Source: a virus
Virus record (IMG/VR): IMGVR_UViG_3300042894_007152
Span: 1-28,772 of that record
Reading direction: 5' to 3' (one strand)
DNA: 28,772 nt
Under the pieces are notes generated by a model. It was not told the DNA's origin. It searched no databases and worked only from the letters and a program-made list of their open reading frames with translations. The translations under genes were made by a program, and so were the position numbers. Below are positions 25,163 to 28,772 of this stretch, in pieces. The first letter of the stretch is position 1, and each line of letters opens with the position of its first letter.

Positions 25163-25615
25163 ATGAAAGAAGAATCAATCACAAAAATGGAATTTCTTTT
25201 GACCTTGAACGACAATATCGTGGTTCAAAGATTTTTCAACGTTCGTAACTATAATCACTCCGCAGGTAAATCAGTTGACCTAATCTACTTCATGAGACAA
25301 ACTGAAGATGATTTGGTTAATGATTTGAAGATGAAGACTGTAATGTATATGATGGACAATCAAGAAGCAATTTATCTTGACCCTGAAATTTTGAACACCT
25401 CAAATACAGACGGTCCTGAGTACTTTCACATGTATGTCAAATTGGCCGATGATAAAATTTTTCACAGAATTTTTGACGCAAAATTATACCCACCAAAAGT
25501 GAGATATACGGTTGACGTTCGTCCCAGCCTGAAAAATATTTTGAAGGGATTGACTGACATTTTTTCAGGTGAAAGTTTTAGCTTCGAGTACATGGACTAC
25601 GACCTTTCTCGCTAA
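25163..25615 (+). CDS. Protein of unknown function between 5' nuclease and helicase
   Basis: I do not recognise a named family for this 150-residue protein. It opens with a strand pattern (MEFLLTLNDNIVVQRFFNVRNYN, residues about 9-31) that I associate with hypothetical proteins of T4-like phages near replication genes, though I cannot name one. A helical, acidic region (about 45-70) and a second strand region (EYFHMYVKLADDKIFHRIFDAKLYPPKVRY, about 87-117) follow, so the fold may contain a repeated beta unit. No catalytic motif and no cysteines are seen. It starts two bases after the 5' nuclease gene and lies 25 bases before the helicase gene. The position could suit a helicase-loading or fork accessory factor, but it shows no clear resemblance to T4 gp59. 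Confidence 0.7.
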   Translation: MKEESITKMEFLLTLNDNIVVQRFFNVRNYNHSAGKSVDLIYFMRQTEDDLVNDLKMKTVMYMMDNQEAIYLDPEILNTSNTDGPEYFHMYVKLADDKIFHRIFDAKLYPPKVRYTVDVRPSLKNILKGLTDIFSGESFSFEYMDYDLSR

Positions 25616-25640
25616 TATTTAATGAATACATTAAGACTTT

Positions 25641-27029
25641 ATGACTAAGAATTTTGACTATCTCGGTAACACTTTTCAACTCCAACTCCTCAACCAAATT
25701 ATCGTAGATAAAGAATTCGCACAGTCGATTATTGATGTTTTAGAACCAGCATATTTCGATAACAAATACTTTAAGCTTGTTATCCAAATGGTGAGGGAAT
25801 ATTACGGAAAATATCAATCCACACCAAATTTCGAAACTCTTGAACAAATAGCGAAAGCAGAAATTTCTCAAGAGTTGGCACTCAAAATTGTGTTGGATTC
25901 TTTGAAACAAATTCAAGACGCCCCATTTGATGGTAGTGTCTTTGTTCAAGAAAAGGCTCTCAAGTTTTGTAAACAACAGGAACTTCAGAAAGCGATGGAT
26001 AAAGCACAAAAAATTATCACAAATGGAGAATTTGAATCATACGACCAAGTTGAAAGTATGGTTCGAGAAGCACTCCAAGTGGGTGAGAGAGAAACAGGTG
26101 TCTTGGATGTATTCAATGGGTTGGATGACGTACTTAATGATGACTACAGGCATCCTATTCCTTTAGGTGTTGAAGGGATTGACCGGCTGTTAAAAGGTGG
26201 TTTAGCAAAGGGTGAAATTGGTGTTGTTCTTGCACCAACTGGTGTGGGTAAAACCACCTTGATGACCAAGATTGCGAACACCGCTTTTAGTATGGGATAT
26301 AATGTTCTACAAATCTTTTTTGAGGATAACCCAAAAATTATTCAAAGAAAGCATTTCACAATATGGACAGGTATCGAACCTGACAACCTATCAATGAGAA
26401 AAGATGAGGTTATGGAAAAAGTAAAAGACATTCAAAACTTGATGCCAAATAAGTTGATTCTTAAAAAACTTCCGTCCGATACTATGACAATGAATCAAAT
26501 CAAAAATCAAGTTCGTAAGATGATTGCGGATGGAACTCCAATTGATTTAATTACGTTGGATTACATTGATTGTGTTGTTCCTGAGAATTTGAAAAACGAC
26601 GAATGGAAAGCCGAAGGTTCCGTCATGAGACATTTCGAAGCTATGTGTCATGAACTAGGAATTGCTGGTTGGACTGCGACACAAGGAAACCGCTCTTCAA
26701 TATCTTCTGAAGTTGTAACCACGGACCAAATGGGTGGTTCAATTAAGAAAGCTCAAGTAGGACACGTCATTATCTCTGTTGCTAAAACCCTACAACAGAA
26801 AGAAATGAAACTAGCAACCATAGCGATTACTAAGTCAAGACTCGGTCCTGACGGTATTGTTTTTGAGAATTGCAAGTTTGACAATGAACTCTTGGTTATA
26901 GATACAGAATCTTCGGTTACTTTCTTGGGATTTGAAGAACAACAAGAACAAAAGAAAAGTGACAGAATCAAAGAATTGATGGAAAAGAGGAAACAACGGG
27001 AGTCCACACCACAAAATCCTTTCAATTAA
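25641..27029 (+). CDS. DnaB-type replicative helicase (gp41-like)
   Basis: This 462-residue protein unwinds duplex DNA at the fork as a hexamer, travelling 5' to 3' on the lagging strand. The N-terminal domain (1-150) is helical, as in DnaB and gp41. The RecA-like motor begins near 175 with GVEGIDRLLKGGLAKGE. Walker A is APTGVGKTT (198-206, K204). Walker B is LITLDYIDC (303-311, D307). ATQGNRSS (about 350) provides the motif that senses nucleotide and DNA, and TKSRLGPDG (about 395) the late DnaB motif. The C-terminal end is lysine and glutamate-rich. T4 gp41 has 475 residues. No primase domain is fused and no gp61-like primase gene is seen in this window. Confidence 0.9.
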   Translation: MTKNFDYLGNTFQLQLLNQIIVDKEFAQSIIDVLEPAYFDNKYFKLVIQMVREYYGKYQSTPNFETLEQIAKAEISQELALKIVLDSLKQIQDAPFDGSVFVQEKALKFCKQQELQKAMDKAQKIITNGEFESYDQVESMVREALQVGERETGVLDVFNGLDDVLNDDYRHPIPLGVEGIDRLLKGGLAKGEIGVVLAPTGVGKTTLMTKIANTAFSMGYNVLQIFFEDNPKIIQRKHFTIWTGIEPDNLSMRKDEVMEKVKDIQNLMPNKLILKKLPSDTMTMNQIKNQVRKMIADGTPIDLITLDYIDCVVPENLKNDEWKAEGSVMRHFEAMCHELGIAGWTATQGNRSSISSEVVTTDQMGGSIKKAQVGHVIISVAKTLQQKEMKLATIAITKSRLGPDGIVFENCKFDNELLVIDTESSVTFLGFEEQQEQKKSDRIKELMEKRKQRESTPQNPFN

Positions 27030-27099
27030 AATTTGTACCACTTAGCAGTATAAAAATTTACCTTTATTTGCCATAAATAAAAACAACAGAAATCAATCA

Positions 27100-28377
27100 A
27101 TGAACAATACAGATTTTAATACCAACGAACTACGATTTGTAATCAAACGTAGTGGAGACAAAGTCCCTTTTGAAGAGGACAAAATAAAAAACGCAATTCT
27201 CAAGGCAATGTCAAGTAGTGGCAATGTAGATGTGGAAATGGCAGAAAAAATTGCCAGACTTACTAAAAAAGGGGTTTTCAGAAATAACAAAATCAATACA
27301 CCACATGTTGATGAAATCCATGACATGGTTGAAAACAAACTTATGGATAATGGATTGAATGATGTTGCGAAGGAATACATCATTTATAGGTCGAAACATC
27401 AACCAAACATCTTCACAAAAAGAGTTAATTTGAAACCATATGAGTATCCCAACTTGGTAGAATATGTTGATGCTATTAGACACTCTTATTGGGTTCATAC
27501 AGAATTTAATTTCACATCTGACATTCAAGATTTCAAGGTTCATCTAAATGAAAAAGAACAAACTGCGGTACAGAGAGCGATGTTGGCAATTTCCCAAATA
27601 GAAATTGCGGTAAAAACTTTTTGGGGGGATATCTACAAAAGATTACCAAAACCGGAAATCGGAAGTGTCGGAGCGACTTTTGCGGAATCAGAAGTTAGAC
27701 ACGCAGATGCTTATTCTCACCTCCTTCAGTTACTCGGATTGAATGGTGAGTTTGAGAATCTTTTACAAGTACCCGCTATTCGTAGAAGAATCAAATATTT
27801 GGAAAAATCAATTTCAAATTCTAAGTCAGTAGAAAACCAAGAGTACTTTGAGTCGGTTGTTTTATTTTCAATGTTTGTTGAAAACGTATCCCTATTCTCT
27901 CAGTTTTTGGTGATTATGTCCTTCAACAAACACAAAAACGTTTTGAAGGGTTTGAGTAATGCTGTAGAAGCGACCTCCAAAGAAGAAAACATCCATGCGG
28001 AATTCGGGTTTGATTTGGTGAATTTAATCAAAAAAGAAAACCCAAGTTGGTGGACTCCTGAGTTAGTTGAGGATTTGATTGAGGCAACAAAAGAGGCGTA
28101 CGAAGCTGAATCAGAAATCATTGATTGGATATTTGAAAAAGGGGACTTGGATTTCTTAACAAAAAATCAAACAATAGAATTTATTAAACACCGATTCAAC
28201 GTATCTTTGAATTCAATAGGAATTGACAATGTATTTGAAGTTGATGAAAAGTTAGTTGAAACAACGGAGTGGTTTGATGATGAAATCTTAACCACTAAAC
28301 ACACGGATTTCTTCAACAAAAGAAGTATCAACTACAGTAAAAAATCAAAATCAATTACCCTTAACGACTTATTTTAA
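27100..28377 (+). CDS. nrdB: Class I ribonucleotide reductase small subunit with N-terminal ATP-cone
   Basis: This 425-residue radical-generating subunit partners NrdA to make dNTPs. Residues about 10-98 form an ATP-cone: FVIKRSGDKVPFEEDKIKNAI, then a KINTPHVDEIHDMVE helix and a closing YIIYRSKH. This allosteric domain usually sits on NrdA. The ferritin-like core has E198, H201, Y205 (EVRHADAY, compare E115, H118 and radical Y122 in E. coli), E261 (FVENVSLF), E296 and H299 (KEENIH). The first metal ligand, D84 in E. coli, falls near E168 here, within QIEIAV, so it may be glutamate. An ATP-cone on NrdB is known from flavobacteria such as Leeuwenhoekiella blandensis. The gene follows gp41 after a 70-base gap and leads into nrdA 18 bases later. 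Confidence 0.92.
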   Translation: MNNTDFNTNELRFVIKRSGDKVPFEEDKIKNAILKAMSSSGNVDVEMAEKIARLTKKGVFRNNKINTPHVDEIHDMVENKLMDNGLNDVAKEYIIYRSKHQPNIFTKRVNLKPYEYPNLVEYVDAIRHSYWVHTEFNFTSDIQDFKVHLNEKEQTAVQRAMLAISQIEIAVKTFWGDIYKRLPKPEIGSVGATFAESEVRHADAYSHLLQLLGLNGEFENLLQVPAIRRRIKYLEKSISNSKSVENQEYFESVVLFSMFVENVSLFSQFLVIMSFNKHKNVLKGLSNAVEATSKEENIHAEFGFDLVNLIKKENPSWWTPELVEDLIEATKEAYEAESEIIDWIFEKGDLDFLTKNQTIEFIKHRFNVSLNSIGIDNVFEVDEKLVETTEWFDDEILTTKHTDFFNKRSINYSKKSKSITLNDLF

Positions 28378-28395
28378 TTATTAAAAATTTATAAC

Positions 28396-28772
28396 ATGGA
28401 ACATAGACAACCTTTTGACTGGATTAATGAAGAGTCAATCACATTTCTCCGCAGAGGATATCTCAGTGCTGGTGAAGAACCTTTAGAGCGTATTAAAACA
28501 ATCGCAGAACATGCGGAAAAACTTTTAGGTATTGATGGTTTCGCTGAAAAGTTTTACGACTATATGGGAAAAGGGTGGTATTCCTTGTCGTCTCCTGTTT
28601 GGGCTAATTTCGGAAAAAAAAGAGGTTTACCCGTAAGCTGTTTCGGTTCCAATGTCGGAGATAATATCGAATCGATTCTTTACACTCAGGCTGAAGTTGG
28701 AGAAATGAGTAAGATGGGTGGTGGTACTTCGGGGTATTTTGGAAATATTCGTGGTAGAGGTGCGGAAATTAC
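28396..28772 (+). CDS. nrdA: Class I ribonucleotide reductase large subunit (N-terminal part)
   Basis: The frame is open to the right edge, and 125 N-terminal residues are visible. It starts directly with INEESITFLRRGYL, the beginning of the catalytic alpha chain, so the usual N-terminal ATP-cone is missing. The upstream NrdB carries one instead. SLSSPVWANFG and LPVSCFGSNVGD (C82) match the conserved strand holding the first redox cysteine (C225 in E. coli). The glycine-rich GGGTSGYFGNIRGRG continues the family pattern. The order nrdB then nrdA, with an 18-base gap, indicates one operon. The catalytic glutamate, thiyl cysteine and C-terminal cysteines lie outside the window. Confidence 0.92.
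   Translation, partial: MEHRQPFDWINEESITFLRRGYLSAGEEPLERIKTIAEHAEKLLGIDGFAEKFYDYMGKGWYSLSSPVWANFGKKRGLPVSCFGSNVGDNIESILYTQAEVGEMSKMGGGTSGYFGNIRGRGAEI

Noticed and set aside
25622-25648. Eight-codon mini-ORF before the helicase gene, overlapping its ATG
   Set aside because: It could be a coupling leader peptide, but it is too short to tell from chance.
27032-27070. Promoter-like TTTG and TTTATTTG before nrdB
   Set aside because: The spacing between boxes is 27 bases, outside the usual 17-23, and the second box has a mismatch at the important A.

Overview
The window is part of the genome of a T4-like contractile-tailed phage (myovirus). It holds a dense block of tail and baseplate genes followed by a DNA replication and nucleotide-metabolism block. 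All genes read on the + strand except one small gene on the - strand. Both ends cut through a gene: a neck-protein-like C-terminus on the left and the start of nrdA on the right. I infer a Bacteroidetes host, probably Flavobacteriia. The DNA is AT-rich and gene starts lack Shine-Dalgarno sequences but have A-rich leaders. Two promoters fit the Bacteroidetes sigma-A pattern (TTTG, 19-20 nt, TANNTTT[G]). The NrdB carries an N-terminal ATP-cone, an arrangement known from flavobacterial NrdB proteins.

Region 1 (1-9026) covers the neck and tail tube: gp14-like neck protein (partial), gp15-like tail completion protein, a tiny - strand ribbon-helix-helix-like gene, an unusually long tail sheath (gp18), a HAD-family phosphatase-like gene, the tail tube (gp19), a baseplate-hub assembly protein of gp26/gp51 type with a small out-of-frame overlapping ORF behind it, and a tape-measure-like protein. 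Sheath and tube each have a candidate late promoter (TATTTAT core) upstream and a strong hairpin terminator downstream, as expected for high-copy virion proteins.

Region 2 (9051-21897) covers the baseplate. Two giant proteins of 1694 and 2174 residues flank a small gp53-like LysM-type wedge protein. The 1694-residue protein contains an OmpA-like peptidoglycan-binding-type domain. The 2174-residue protein looks like a gp27-type hub whose two halves are separated by a very large insertion, with a C-terminal module that may be a cell-wall hydrolase-like fold. Two small genes of unknown function follow and the region closes with a terminator.

Region 3 (21955-28772) covers replication: a host-type promoter, gp32-like ssDNA-binding protein (no cysteines, and a bacterial-SSB-like acidic tip), a small unknown gene, UvsX recombinase, RNase H/FEN-type 5' nuclease, a conserved-looking unknown gene, DnaB-type helicase (gp41), then nrdB and nrdA. 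Together they supply ssDNA coating, strand exchange, primer removal, unwinding and dNTP synthesis. I saw no tRNA, CRISPR array, insertion sequence or stretch over 300 bases without a gene.
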